Both the position numbers and the translations under genes were made by a program. Shown in pieces: positions 53,939-63,972 of a stretch of DNA of 64,000 nucleotides (position 1 is its first letter; each line of letters opens with the position of its first letter). Below the pieces are notes generated by a model, which saw nothing but the letters and a program-made list of their open reading frames with translations, was not told where the DNA came from and did no database searches. Source of the stretch: CAVZBT01 sp963773605. GTDB taxonomy: Bacteria; Acidobacteriota; UBA6911. The stretch covers positions 1 through 64,000 of the forward strand of contig CAVZBT010000015.1 of assembly GCA_963773605.1 (NCBI GenBank), in the 5' to 3' direction.

Positions 53939-55711
53939 CTAGCGACCGTGGCGCGATATCGAGGGAGCGTTCGGCCCCTCGAGGGTAAGGGCAAGGCGCA
54001 CCAGCGTTTCGGCGCCGACAGACCCGTCCGGGATCAGCGACTGATCCCGTTGAAATGCCAGGACCCGCCCACGCAGGCTTTCGTCATAAATGTCCGACGC
54101 CGTGGAACTCGGAGTCTTTTCATCCAGTCGATCGAACGCCTGTCGGACCCATTTGACATCTTCGCCCCGCGAACCCACAGAGAGCAGGCGTGGCGTGATG
54201 GGGGGCTTCCACAAGAGGATGAAAGAACCGTCCCACACACGGTCGATTTCCGAAAGCGGGAACTTGTGCTCCCGGTTCCCGATCGCGAGAGTGGCGGTCT
54301 CGTCACCCAGGCCGACGAGCGTCACGCGGCGCCGCTGCCCGGTCGGCAGGACTATCTCGAGAATCGCCGGGAGATCATAGCGGCGCAGCTTGCGCCAACT
54401 CCCTGCCTGGAAGAGACACTCAAATCCTTGTGCACGCACCACCTGGCAACCAAGATCCGACTGACGCATGGGGGCCTTAATGCCCCAGCGAGCAAAGAGA
54501 TTGGCAAAGCTGGAGGCGTTGCCGCCACCCGGCGAGGAATCGACAAGAAGATCGGCGAGCCGCGGACCTGCCTGGGGCGGACTGGCAAGATTACGCGGCT
54601 GCTGCCCGGCAATGACCGTTGCGTTCGGCGCTTTGACCGGTCCCGAAGCGGATTCCCCGGCTCCGATGTCACCGTCCACCGGCCCGAGATCGCTTCCGTC
54701 GCTTGCGGCTGGTTTGCCGGCCGCTGCCGGACGAGTCGGCTCCGATTTGTCTGCCGGGGAGCGAGCGACGCTTCCGATCGCGCTCACCGCCGCCGCATTT
54801 CGGCGGCGAAACGGCAGGTTGGCCGAAGTAAAGAAGACCGCGGCCGCGATCGCCAGGACGGCAATCGCGAAAGTCCCTGCGAGGCGAAGCCGCCAGTGCC
54901 GTAGAACCGCGCCGCGCGCCTCCCGGCTGGCCCGACACACGATGGCGGCGCCGACACTCCGCCTATCGAGCGCATACGCCCCGAGCAGGGCACGATCACA
55001 AATGACATTGATCAGACGGGGCACGCCGCGCGAGAGGCGGTACACCTGGCGCATTGCCCGTGTAGTGAAGAGCGGGGCGCTCGAGCCGGCAACCAGCAAT
55101 CGGTGCCGGATGTACGCATAGGTTTCGCGCCTGGACAAGGGGAGCAGGTGATAGCGCGCCGTGATGCGCTGCGCGAGCTGTCGCAGCTTCTTCCCCTCCA
55201 GAAGCGACAGGAGCTCCGGCTGGCCGATCAGGATGATCTGGAGAAGCTTCTCCTGCGACGTCTCGAGGTTGGTCAGGAGCCGGATTTGCTCCAGGACGTC
55301 GCTGTCGAGGTTCTGCGCCTCGTCGACGATGAGCACCGTCCGCCGGGCCTGCGCGTGGGCATCCAGCAAGCGCTGATTCAACGCGTCGATGAGGACCTTG
55401 ATGCTGCCGGTCTGCGGGTACGGGATCCGGAGCTCGTCACAGACGGTCGCGAGCAGCTCGAGGGCCGTCAGGCGCGGGTTCAGAATCAACGCGACGTCCG
55501 TCTCGGGCGGGAGCTGCTTGACCAGACACCGGGAAAGAGTGGTTTTCCCGCATCCGATTTCGCCGGTCAGCTGAACGAAGCCTCCGGGTTGTTGAATGCC
55601 ATAAATCAGGTGGGCAAGCCCCTCCCGGTGTCGCTCGCTCATAAAGAGGTAGCGCGGGTCGGGAGTCAGCGAAAACGGAGGCTCCTTCAAGCCGAAATAA
55701 GCGGTATACAT
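53939..55711 (-). CDS. gspA: ExeA/GspA-like AAA ATPase with peptidoglycan-binding domain
   Basis: A 590-residue inner-membrane protein. The N-terminus MYTAYFGLKEPPFSLTPDPR is diagnostic for the ExeA family. An AAA domain follows, with Walker A TGEIGCGKTTLSRC, Walker B TVLIVDEAQNLD and SRGVPRLINVICDRALLGAY. A transmembrane helix near residue 285, an Ala/Pro-rich linker and a C-terminal peptidoglycan-binding domain (LSVGSRGEDVKWVRQAFDRL…) complete it. It acts with GspB in secretin assembly. An upstream in-frame start at 55753 is less likely. Confidence 0.93.
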   Translation of the reverse strand: MYTAYFGLKEPPFSLTPDPRYLFMSERHREGLAHLIYGIQQPGGFVQLTGEIGCGKTTLSRCLVKQLPPETDVALILNPRLTALELLATVCDELRIPYPQTGSIKVLIDALNQRLLDAHAQARRTVLIVDEAQNLDSDVLEQIRLLTNLETSQEKLLQIILIGQPELLSLLEGKKLRQLAQRITARYHLLPLSRRETYAYIRHRLLVAGSSAPLFTTRAMRQVYRLSRGVPRLINVICDRALLGAYALDRRSVGAAIVCRASREARGAVLRHWRLRLAGTFAIAVLAIAAAVFFTSANLPFRRRNAAAVSAIGSVARSPADKSEPTRPAAAGKPAASDGSDLGPVDGDIGAGESASGPVKAPNATVIAGQQPRNLASPPQAGPRLADLLVDSSPGGGNASSFANLFARWGIKAPMRQSDLGCQVVRAQGFECLFQAGSWRKLRRYDLPAILEIVLPTGQRRRVTLVGLGDETATLAIGNREHKFPLSEIDRVWDGSFILLWKPPITPRLLSVGSRGEDVKWVRQAFDRLDEKTPSSTASDIYDESLRGRVLAFQRDQSLIPDGSVGAETLVRLALTLEGPNAPSISRHGR

Positions 55712-55871
55712 CGTGAGCCTTCCTGGCCTGAGAACAGATCCATGATACATCAAAGGCCTCGGAGAGGAGTGCGCGAGCTGATCTCAATCCAGGCACGAAG
55801 ACTCGGCGGAATCGCGGCTTCAGTGCTTTCCCGTGGCGGGTTTCTGCTTTTCGGGCCTCACTGTGACAAGG

Positions 55872-55928
55872 AATTGACCGGCATCATATAATTGACCGGC
55901 GGCATATACCGGCGGCATATAATTGATC
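55872..55928 (+). repeat. Short direct repeats upstream of a histidine kinase
   Basis: ATTGACCGGC(A/G)(T/G)CATATA occurs twice, followed by CCGGCGGCATATAATTGAT, in the 231-bp gap between the divergent ExeA and kinase genes. The TATAAT segments may also serve as -10 boxes. Confidence 0.6.
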
Positions 55929-55942
55929 CCGAGGGGTGGGGT

Positions 55943-57749
55943 GTGCCGCGGAGTCTCGGACATGAGTGGAGGCTTAGCCTCGCGTTTGTGCTGCTGATCG
56001 GGATCACTACCGCGGCCGTTCTGTGGACCCTCTACCATATCAAGGCGGAAATGGCCGAACGGCTCGGGAGTTCGCTGCAGGCCGTCCTCGGCACGAGCCA
56101 GAACGCCATGGCCATCTGGATGGAAGCGACCAAGACCGACGTGTCGGTGCTTGCTCGATCGGAGGCCCTGTGTTCCGCCGTCGAGGCGCAACTCGACGCG
56201 CAGTCCCTCGGCACCCGGCTTGTCCCGGCCAGCGGGCGGCAGGTGCGCCAGCTGCTGTCCCATGCGCTGCAGGAATATGGTTTCACCGACTTCGCCGTCG
56301 AAGCCCCAAGCGGCGTCCAGATTGCCGCTGACCGTGACGAGGAGGTCGGCCGCGACGACGCCGTGCGCGGCGACGATGCGACCGTTGCCGCCGCGCTCGG
56401 CGGGACACCGGCCATCGGGCTCCCTTTCCTGCCGCAACCCCAGGAGTGGACCCCCGCTCAAAGCGGCCATGATCGTCGCCGCACCCATCCTGGGGAAGTC
56501 GGGCCGCGTCATCGCAGCGCTTATCGTTACGCTCGACCCCGCGCGCGATTTCACGAAGATCATACGTCTCGGACACCTGGGCCGCTCAGGCCTGACGTAC
56601 GCCTTTGACCGTCGAGCCCTTGTCCTGACCGACAACCGGTTTGACGGCCAACGCGACCCATCCAGCGACGGCCCCGGCGTCCTCTTGAGGCAGCTCCGCG
56701 TTCCCGGCGACGGCCCGCGCACATCGTGGCCCTTGACTCGCATGGCGCGCAGCGCAATCGCAGGCGAATCGGGCGTCGATCTCCAGGGCTACCGCGATCA
56801 CCGGGGTATCCCGGTGATTGGTGCATGGGTTTGGGACCGCCACCTGAGGATAGGCCTGGCGACCGAGATGGACGTGGCGGAGGCGTACGAATCCTGGTAC
56901 ACCATCCGAAAACTCACCCTGATGATGCTGCTGGTGATTGGCGCCGCGGGGGCCGGGATGTTCGTGATCATGGTGCATCACGGGCGGGTCGCGGCGCGCG
57001 GCGCCGCCTATCAGCAGGCCGCGACGGCCCGGCAGGAAGCCCTGGCCGTCGTGTCGCACGAGCTCAGAAACCCGCTGAACACCGTCGCCCTGGGGTCGCT
57101 GGCACTGCTGAATTCCATCCCCACGATGTTCGACGAAACACAGGGAGAGATGCTCAGGCGCCACCTGGAACGGATTCGACGGGCCGCCGGCCTGATGAAT
57201 CAGCTCATCCGGGACCTGCTGGAGTCGGCCAAGCTCCAAATGGGGCACGTGCGCCTCGAGCTGCGGGAGTGCGATGTCCAGGAAATCGTCGATCAGACGA
57301 TCGATTTGATCGGGCCCATGGCGGGGGAGAAATCGATTCGGATAAAGCGAGGCGTGGCTCCCGGGGTGACCTCGGTGCGCGCGGACCCGACGAGGCTCAC
57401 GCAGGTGCTGTCGAACCTGCTCACCAACGCCGTCAAATTCACGCCGGAGGGGGGTGTCATCGAGGTACAGGCGGACCCGTCCAGGGAGGACGTACAGTTC
57501 CGGGTCTGCGACACGGGGCCCGGTATCCCCGAGGACGAACTGCCCCACATTTTCGACCCGTACTGGCAGGCACAGCGGACGGAGAAGATGGGAACCGGCC
57601 TCGGCCTGTTTATCGCCAAGAGCCTCGTGGAGCTGCATGGCGGGACGATCCGGGTGGCCAGCGAGCTCGGGCGCGGGACTGCGTTTCAGTTTACTATCCC
57701 CCGCCTCGATGCCGCGCGGCCATCCAGGAATCTCCAAGCGAAGGTGTGA
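55943..57749 (+). CDS. Membrane sensor histidine kinase, frameshifted
   Basis: About 600 residues. There is a first transmembrane helix (LSLAFVLLIGITTAAVLWTL), a Cache-like periplasmic sensor, and a second helix near LMMLLVIGAAGAGMFVIMVH. The kinase core has the H box VVSHELRNPLN, the N box NLLTNAVKFTPEG, and the G boxes DTGPGIPEDELP and GTGLGLFIAKSL. An extra C in a CCCCC run near 56453 breaks the frame inside the sensor domain. The GTG start at 55943 has GAGGGG upstream; a TTG at 55892 is an alternative. No response regulator gene is adjacent. Confidence 0.87.
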
Positions 57750-57781
57750 AAAACCCAAGAACTTCGCCGACCGGCGGGTGC

Positions 57782-57867
57782 GGGGTGCGGCGGCTCGACG
57801 CCGCTCGACGCCGCCCGATGTGACCGTGTCCGGGAATGCCACAGCGGCGGCTCGACGCCGCACTCCA
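57782..57867. repeat. Repeat family A fragments (two half-units)
   Basis: GGTGCGGCGGCTCGACGCCG (57784) and GCGGCGGCTCGACGCCGCAC followed by TCCA (57844) occur in the 199-bp gap after the kinase gene; the second is a near-perfect palindrome. Confidence 0.8.
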
Positions 57868-57948
57868 AATCGGACTCGAATGGCATTCTTGACTCTATAC
57901 CGAATTGCAGCCTAGCATTGCGACTAAGGCAATCGGAAGGAGGGTGTT

Positions 57949-58500
57949 ATGGACCTGCTGAACATGTTGTTGAACCAGGGCGGCGGCGGCGCGGTCCGCC
58001 AGCTGGCCCAGAATTTCGGGCTGGATGAGAACCAGGCAACCTCGGCCATCTCGAGCCTGCTGCCGGCGCTCGGCCAGGGGCTGGCGCGCAACGCATCGGC
58101 CCCCGGGGGGCTCGACGGTCTGTTGGGCGCCCTGGCGGGAGGAGGGCACCAGCGCTACCTGGAAGATCCGTCGATGCTGGGCCAGGAGGAGACCGTCCGC
58201 GACGGCAACGGCATCCTGGGTCACATTCTCGGCAGCAAGGACGTCAGCCGGCAGGTGGCCCAGCAGGCGTCTGCCACTTCCGGGGTCAGCGCCGACGTGC
58301 TCAAGAAGATGTTGCCAATCGTCGCGGCGATGACCATGGGGATGCTCAGCCGCCAAAACAGCGTGGCCCCTGGCGCCGCACCGGCCGGTGCGCCCGCCGG
58401 AGGTCTGATGGGGATGCTGACTCAGTTTCTGGACGCCGGCCACGACGGGTCCGTAGTGGACGACGTGCTCGGAATGGCATCCCGTCTTTTCAAACGATAG
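57949..58500 (+). CDS. DUF937 family protein
   Basis: A 183-residue helical protein opening MDLLNMLLNQGGGGAVRQLA. The repeated QNFGLDENQATSAISSLLPA and SATSGVSADVLKKMLPIVAA helices are typical of DUF937/YidB-type proteins. The tail is Gly/Ala-rich and ends with LGMASRLFKR. GGAAGGAGG precedes the ATG. DUF937 has no established biochemical role. The following gene, 30 bp on, encodes a GlsB-type stress membrane protein, so both may be part of an envelope stress operon. Confidence 0.88.
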   Translation: MDLLNMLLNQGGGGAVRQLAQNFGLDENQATSAISSLLPALGQGLARNASAPGGLDGLLGALAGGGHQRYLEDPSMLGQEETVRDGNGILGHILGSKDVSRQVAQQASATSGVSADVLKKMLPIVAAMTMGMLSRQNSVAPGAAPAGAPAGGLMGMLTQFLDAGHDGSVVDDVLGMASRLFKR

Positions 58501-58530
58501 CAAGCCACCACAAACCACAAAGGAGGCAAC

Positions 58531-58791
58531 ATGCTGCATCTGCTGTGGACGATCATCATCGGTTTCATCGCCGGCGCTGTGGCAAAATTCCTGATGCCGG
58601 GGAAGGACCCCGGTGGATTCCTGATCACCACGGGTTTGGGCATCGGCGGCGCGCTGATCGCGACCTTCCTGGGACGAGCCGCGGGCTGGTACCAGGAAGG
58701 GCAGTCCGCCGGCTTCATCGCTGCAGTCTTGGGCGCTATCATCGTTCTGCTGATCTACCGTTTCATCAAGAAGCGCCAGAACCCCGTGTAA
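58531..58791 (+). CDS. GlsB/YeaQ/YmgE family stress-response membrane protein
   Basis: An 86-residue protein with three hydrophobic segments and glycine-rich turns: LLWTIIIGFIAGAVAKFLMP, GKDPGGFLITTGLGIGGALI and GFIAAVLGAIIVLLIYRFIK. This matches the transglycosylase-associated/GlsB family. AGGAGG precedes the start. It is co-directional with the DUF937 gene. Confidence 0.93.
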   Translation: MLHLLWTIIIGFIAGAVAKFLMPGKDPGGFLITTGLGIGGALIATFLGRAAGWYQEGQSAGFIAAVLGAIIVLLIYRFIKKRQNPV

Positions 58792-58802
58792 AGAAGGGGC
58801 AG

Positions 58803-58856
58803 CCACGAAGACACTGAAGCTCAACAATTCCGTGTTCTCAGTGTCCTCCGTGGCAA
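58803..58856. repeat. Imperfect inverted repeat (terminator-like) after the GlsB gene
   Basis: GCCACGAAGACACTGAAG at 58802 pairs with TTCTCAGTGTCCTCCGTGGC ending near 58855. The rest of the gap to 59046 shows no gene. Confidence 0.55.
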
Positions 58857-59046
58857 GTAGCTCATTCGCCTTTATAGGACTCTTGGTTCCAAGACCCGAT
58901 CCCTCCTGGAACGAGAGACCTCGAAACCGGTTCATATCCGGTTCCAATCGATTCCCCGTCAGCGGGTCCACGCTCTCGCTCTGGAGCCTTTGCGTCTGCG
59001 CAGCTTTGAGTTAGATTGGGAGCTCCAACTCTGACAGGGGGGAAAC

Positions 59047-60147
59047 ATGACTGACCGCAGAGACTTTCTTAAAACAGCAGCGCTGGGGGCTGCTGCCGGG
59101 ACATTATTGGGCGGCCTGCCCTCCGTGCAGGCTTCGTCTGTCATGCGTCAGCTCACCGCAGAAGAGAAGCTCTCACGCATCGCTTCCAGCTGCTGGCCGC
59201 CCCGGTTTTTGTTCAAGAGCATCGGCCAACGACCGCCCAGTGAAGAAACAGTCGCCATGAAGAAAAAATATGGCGAGATCACCATGCTCGACTTTCCTCA
59301 ATGGACCAAGGATACCTATCCCGGCGTCTATCATCTCGATCTCTGGTCGGATGTGTTCGGCGACGTGAGCGACAAGTCTCAGTACACGGAGACGAAGTCT
59401 GAGAGGGACGGACGCGTCTTCACCTCCTATCGCTGGGATCCCTCGGCCCCGTCATCCAGGAAATGGCTCGAAAAGTTGCGCGCGAACATCGAGAATACGA
59501 AGACGGTTTGCCAGCACATTTCAAACAACGCGCCGCAGAACCTCGCCGACCCCGACGACGAAAAAAGGAAGGAAGGCATCCGAACGGCCAAGATCTGGAT
59601 GGACGCGGCCGCCATGCTCAGAGCCAAGACGATGCGGGCGAACACCGGCGTCTCGGGGACGCGCATCATGCCCGAAGCAACCCCGCATGAAACCGGGTAT
59701 CCCAAGAACGATAAAATCGTGGTGTATCTGAAAAAGTGCATTGAATCGTTCAAGGAGCTGGCGGACTACGGCGAGAAGGTCGGCGTGAGAATCACGATCG
59801 AAAACCACTGGGGGCTCTGCGCCAACCCGATGAACATCCGCATCATCATGGATGAAGTGAATCACCCTTATTGCGAATGCACGCCCGACTTCGGCAACTG
59901 GGAGAACGAATATCACCTGTTTCACGGGTTGGAAGCGGTGATGCCTTATACGCACACGCACGTGCACGCCAAGTACTGGGATCGCTGGAAGACGCCGGAG
60001 AAGGACTGGAACGACATAGCGCGCTGCGTGAGCATCCTGAATGCACACCGATTCAAAGGCACGATCTGCCTGGAGTACGAACACGGCCCGTGGGATGGAG
60101 TCGAAGGCTCCAAGCGCCTCATGAACGACGTGCTGGCTGCGCTCTAG
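59047..60147 (+). CDS. Tat-exported TIM-barrel sugar isomerase/epimerase-like protein
   Basis: A 366-residue protein. The start MTDRRDFLKTAALGAAAGTL is a textbook twin-arginine signal (RRDFLK). The xylose-isomerase-like TIM barrel has putative metal ligands in GVRITIENHWGLCANPMNIR, CECTPDFGNWENEYHLFHGL, MPYTHTHVHAKYWDRWKTPE and GTICLEYEHGPWDGVEGSKR. GACAGGGGGG precedes the ATG. The reaction is unknown; in this context it may act on sugars in the periplasm. Confidence 0.88.
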   Translation: MTDRRDFLKTAALGAAAGTLLGGLPSVQASSVMRQLTAEEKLSRIASSCWPPRFLFKSIGQRPPSEETVAMKKKYGEITMLDFPQWTKDTYPGVYHLDLWSDVFGDVSDKSQYTETKSERDGRVFTSYRWDPSAPSSRKWLEKLRANIENTKTVCQHISNNAPQNLADPDDEKRKEGIRTAKIWMDAAAMLRAKTMRANTGVSGTRIMPEATPHETGYPKNDKIVVYLKKCIESFKELADYGEKVGVRITIENHWGLCANPMNIRIIMDEVNHPYCECTPDFGNWENEYHLFHGLEAVMPYTHTHVHAKYWDRWKTPEKDWNDIARCVSILNAHRFKGTICLEYEHGPWDGVEGSKRLMNDVLAAL

Positions 60148-60406
60148 CGGGACATGGGCCCCGGTCGCCGTCCAGCGCCGCTTTGAGCAAGGTCGCCCAC
60201 CGCCCAAACCCGCTCCCCGGCTCTCACGGATCAGCCGGGTCAAGATCGGATCAGCCTCCTCGCGCGAGGTCGAGCAACGGGAAATCGTGGCGAAGCGTCC
60301 TGAGTCGCAACCTCGTCATTGTACAAGATCGACAATCCTGCTAAACCAATAGACAGACGCAAGGGGGACACTCGGGCCCGCAAAACCGGAAGAAAGAGCT
60401 GTAAGC

Positions 60407-60805
60407 GTGAAAATCCCAACCGAGCCAATCGGGAGCATTCCCAGGCCTTCCTGGCTGATCGATGCGCTCATGGCAAGGGATGGCACCGACGCGGCGCGGG
60501 CCCCGCTCTACGAGGCGGCGATTCCAGACACCATCGAGCGGTTCGAGGCCCCAGGTTCCCCGGTAATCGGCGACGGCGAACCGGCGAAGTATCAATATTC
60601 CTGGACGTACTGTGTCCACGGACTCCCTACTACGGCCCCGGACGGTTTCGGCCCGTTCCCTTACCAGAGGCGTGCAGACAGCTATCTGGAGGTGCCCCTG
60701 CGATATGCCCCACGTGCCGGTGAAGCAAGCTGTGATTTCACCCTCAGCGGTGAGTCTCATGTGGCCGGCACCGCGCTGGCAGCGGACATAATCGGAGGCG
60801 GGTAA
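60407..60805 (+). pseudogene. Truncated MetE-like (cobalamin-independent methionine synthase family) remnant
   Basis: Opens PTEPIGSIPRPSWLIDALMA, then EAAIPDTIERFEAPGSPVIG and WTYCVHGLPTTAPDGFGPF, the N-terminal blocks of the MetE C-terminal-domain family. After about residue 105 the conserved VPVKQAVISPSA motif is found one base out of frame. The usual zinc-binding half (His-x-Cys … Glu … Cys) is missing. The remnant ends at the start codon of the next kinase gene, sharing one base, and supplies its ribosome-binding site (GGAGGCGGGT). The gap 60148-60406 before it holds no gene. Confidence 0.75.
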
Positions 60806-63770
60806 TGGCGTCAAACGACGACGAGAAGCTGCTTCGCTCCGTGATGCTGCAGGACGCCCAGAGCATTCTGGCCGAGCGCCAGCGTGCTGAGCGGGAACTC
60901 ATACAAACAAAGGAAGCGTTGGAGCTGACGACGCGGGAGTTTGCCCATTCGCTCGCGATGATGCGCGCAACCTTGGAATCCACGACCGACGGGATCCTGG
61001 TGACGGACGGCGCCGGCAACGTGACGGGTTTCAACCAGAAGTATGTGGAGATGTGGCGGATACCCCTCGAAATAATGAACTCGCGGGAACAAGGGCCGCT
61101 GATTGAAGCTTCCTGCCAGCAGTTCAAGGATCCCCGGCGGTTCCTGGACAGGATTGAGGACATTTGTTCCTCTTCGCCTCCGGAAAGCTATGATCTGCTG
61201 GAACTCGCGGATGGGAGGGTTTTTGAGCGATTTTCAAAGATCCAGTCCGTCGGAGAGCGGAACGTCGGGCGCGTTTGGGGCTTTCGCGATATCACCGAGC
61301 GGAGACGCACAGAAGAGGCTCTGCAAAGCCAAGCAGAGTGGTTGCGCGTCACTCTCTTCAGCATTGGCGATGGCGTGATCACCACCGGCGCCGAAGGGGT
61401 TGTGACCTCGCTGAACCCGGTGGCTGAATCTCTCACCGGCTGGACTCTGGAGGAAGCGCGTGGAAAACCTCTGGATGCTGTTTTCCGCATTGTCAACGAG
61501 CACAGCCATCAGCCGGTGGGGAACCCCGCCACCCGAGCGCTGAGGGAAGGCGGTATCGTGGGGCTGGCGCGCGACACGGTCCTCGTGGCCAAGGACGGCA
61601 CCGAGCGTGCCATCGACGACAGCGCCGCCCCTATCCGTGACGAAACGGGCCATGCCTCGGGCGTAGTTCTGATTTTCCGGGACGTGACCGAGGCACGCAA
61701 GGCGGCTGAGGAACACCTGCGCCTGTCAGCGATCGTGGAGTCGTCCGACGACGCCATTATCGGCAAGACCCTCGACGGGATCATCGTCAGCTGGAACAGG
61801 GGCGCGGAGCGGCTTTACGGGTACTCCGGCAGGGAGGTCGTTGGCAAGCCAATCTCGATTCTCATCCCTCCCGGCCACCCGGACGAATTGCCGGAGATTA
61901 TGGGGCGGCTCAAGCGGGGCGAGCGCATCGAACATTTTGAGACGCAGCGCCTCCGGAAGGATGGCACCCGGGTTGATGTATCCCTGACGATCTCGCCAAT
62001 CAAGAGCGCAGATGGCAGGATCATCGGCGCATCGAAGATCGCCCGTGACATCACGGCCAGTAAGCGGGCCGAGCAGACCACACGCTTCATGGCTGAGGCC
62101 AGCGCAACCCTGGCCGAACTGTCGGATGGCGAGGGCATGCTCGAGAAGATTGCCAGTATCGCCGTACCCTTCTTTGCCGACTGGTCTGTCGTGGACATGA
62201 AGGAAGGCGATGGCTCGCTTCGGCGGCTGTCCGTGACGCATGCCGCCCCCGCAAAGGTGCAGGCATCCCGGGAATTGGGCCGGCGGTATCCTCCCTGCCC
62301 ATCGGACTCCCACGGTGCGGTAAAGGTGCTGCGTACCGGCCAGCCCGACTGGATGGCGGAGATCCCCGATTCGCTCCTGGTGGAATTCGCCCGGGATGAA
62401 GAGCATCTTCGGCTCCTGCGTGAGTTGGGCTTCAAGTCGTACATCTGTGTCCCCGTTCAATCACGGGAAACGGTTTTGGGCGCACTCACGTTTGTGACAG
62501 GTGAGTCGGGCCGGATCTACAACACGGACGACGTGCGGGCGGCAGAAGATCTCGCCCGCCGCGCGGCCATCGCCGTGGAGAACATGAGCCTCCTGGCGGC
62601 ACTAAGGGAGTCCGACCGGCGCAAGGATGAGTTTCTGGCGATGCTGGCGCACGAACTGCGCAACCCCCTCGCCCCTATTCGCAATGCGGTCAAGATCCTT
62701 CAACTCAACGGCTCCCCGCTACCGGATTTACAGTGGGCCAGGGATGTGATCGACCGGCAGGTACAGCAGATGACAGGCTGGTTGATGACTTGCTGGATAT
62801 TTCCCGCATAACCAGGGGCAAGATCGAACTCCGCAAGGAGCGGGTGGACCTGGCTACGGTGGTGAACAGCGCCGTCGAAGCCAGTCGCCCTTTCATTGAA
62901 AAATGGGGCCATGCGCTGACCGTCACGATTCCCCCGGAGCCGATCCATCTCGATGCGGATCCAACCCGGCTGGCCCAGGTGCTGATGAACCTGCTGAACA
63001 ACGCCGCCAAGTACACGGACCAGGGTGGACGCATCTGGCTGACCGCGGAGCGAGAGGGAGAACAAGTCCTGATTCGAGTCAGGGACTCCGGCATTGGCAT
63101 TCCCCGCTGAAATGTTATCCCGGATCTTCGAGCTGTTCGGGCAAGTGGACGCGTTCCCTGGAGCGCTCCGAGGGCGGGCTCGGCATCGGCCTGACCCTGG
63201 TGCAGCGATTAGTCGAAATGCACGGCGGAACCGTCGCAGGCGCACAGCGAAGGTCTTGGCAAGGGCAGCGAGTTCATCGTGCGTCTTCCCTGCGCCATCG
63301 AGTCCGAGAACCCGGGGACACAAGGGCCGGCACCCAAGGGTTCGAAAGCCGCTACCACCTGCAGGCGGCGGATTTTGGTGGTGGACGACAACGAGGACTC
63401 GGCGGAAAGCGTGGTGATGTTGCTTCGTATGATGGGCAACGAGGTACGCATGGCCCACGATGGTTTGGAAGCTGTGGGAGCGGCTGCCGCGTTCCGACCG
63501 GATGTGGTCTTGCTGGATATTGGTTTGCCAAAATTGAACGGTTTTGAGGCGGCTCGTCGCATCAGGATGCAGCCGGGAGGCAGCAAGATTACGCTGATAG
63601 CGTTAACGGGTTGGGGACAGGAGGAGGACCGTCGCCGCTCGAAGGAAGCAGGATTCGATCATCACCTCACCAAACCGGTCGACTTCGGCGATCTGCAGAG
63701 CTTGCTAGCCGGTGCCGAACGTACCGCCCCCAACGCCCCGCTCCCCGCACCTCGAGTTCGAGATCGGTGA
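60805..63770 (+). CDS. PAS/GAF hybrid sensor histidine kinase with C-terminal receiver, multiply frameshifted
   Basis: Reconstructed length about 985 residues. A short coiled coil and three PAS domains (LESTTDGILVTDGAGNVTGF; LFSIGDGVITTGAEGVVTSL; IVESSDDAIIGKTLDGIIVS) are followed by a GAF domain (SYICVPVQSRETVLGALTFV). The kinase core has H box MLAHELRNPLAP, N box NLLNNAAKYTDQGG, and G boxes DSGIGIP and GGLGIGLTLVQRL. A receiver follows with ILVVDDNEDSAES and VVLLDIGLPKLNG. Four indels, near 62775, 63105, 63153 and 63240, interrupt the kinase half. No transmembrane helix is seen, so it is a cytoplasmic sensor. Confidence 0.87.
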
Positions 63771-63949
63771 ATCTTGAATTCTTCATGGTCCCTTTGAATT
63801 TCCAGGTCCGCCATACTCGCCCGCACGGTCGGCTCTTCAACCGCGATATAGGTTCCGCACTCGAGCCGAAAGACGACGGCATCGTGGCGTGCAGGTCCCA
63901 AGGGTTCCGCGGTGCCACCGCATCGGTGGCCTCCCCTCCGCCACAGGCG

Positions 63950-63972
63950 GCGTCGAGTCTCCGTACTCCCAC
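63950..63972 (-). repeat. Degenerate repeat family A fragment
   Basis: GGCGGCGTCGAGTCTCCGTA followed by CTCCC is a mutated reverse-oriented end of the family A unit. The 230 bases from 63771 to the window end contain no recognisable gene. Confidence 0.5.
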
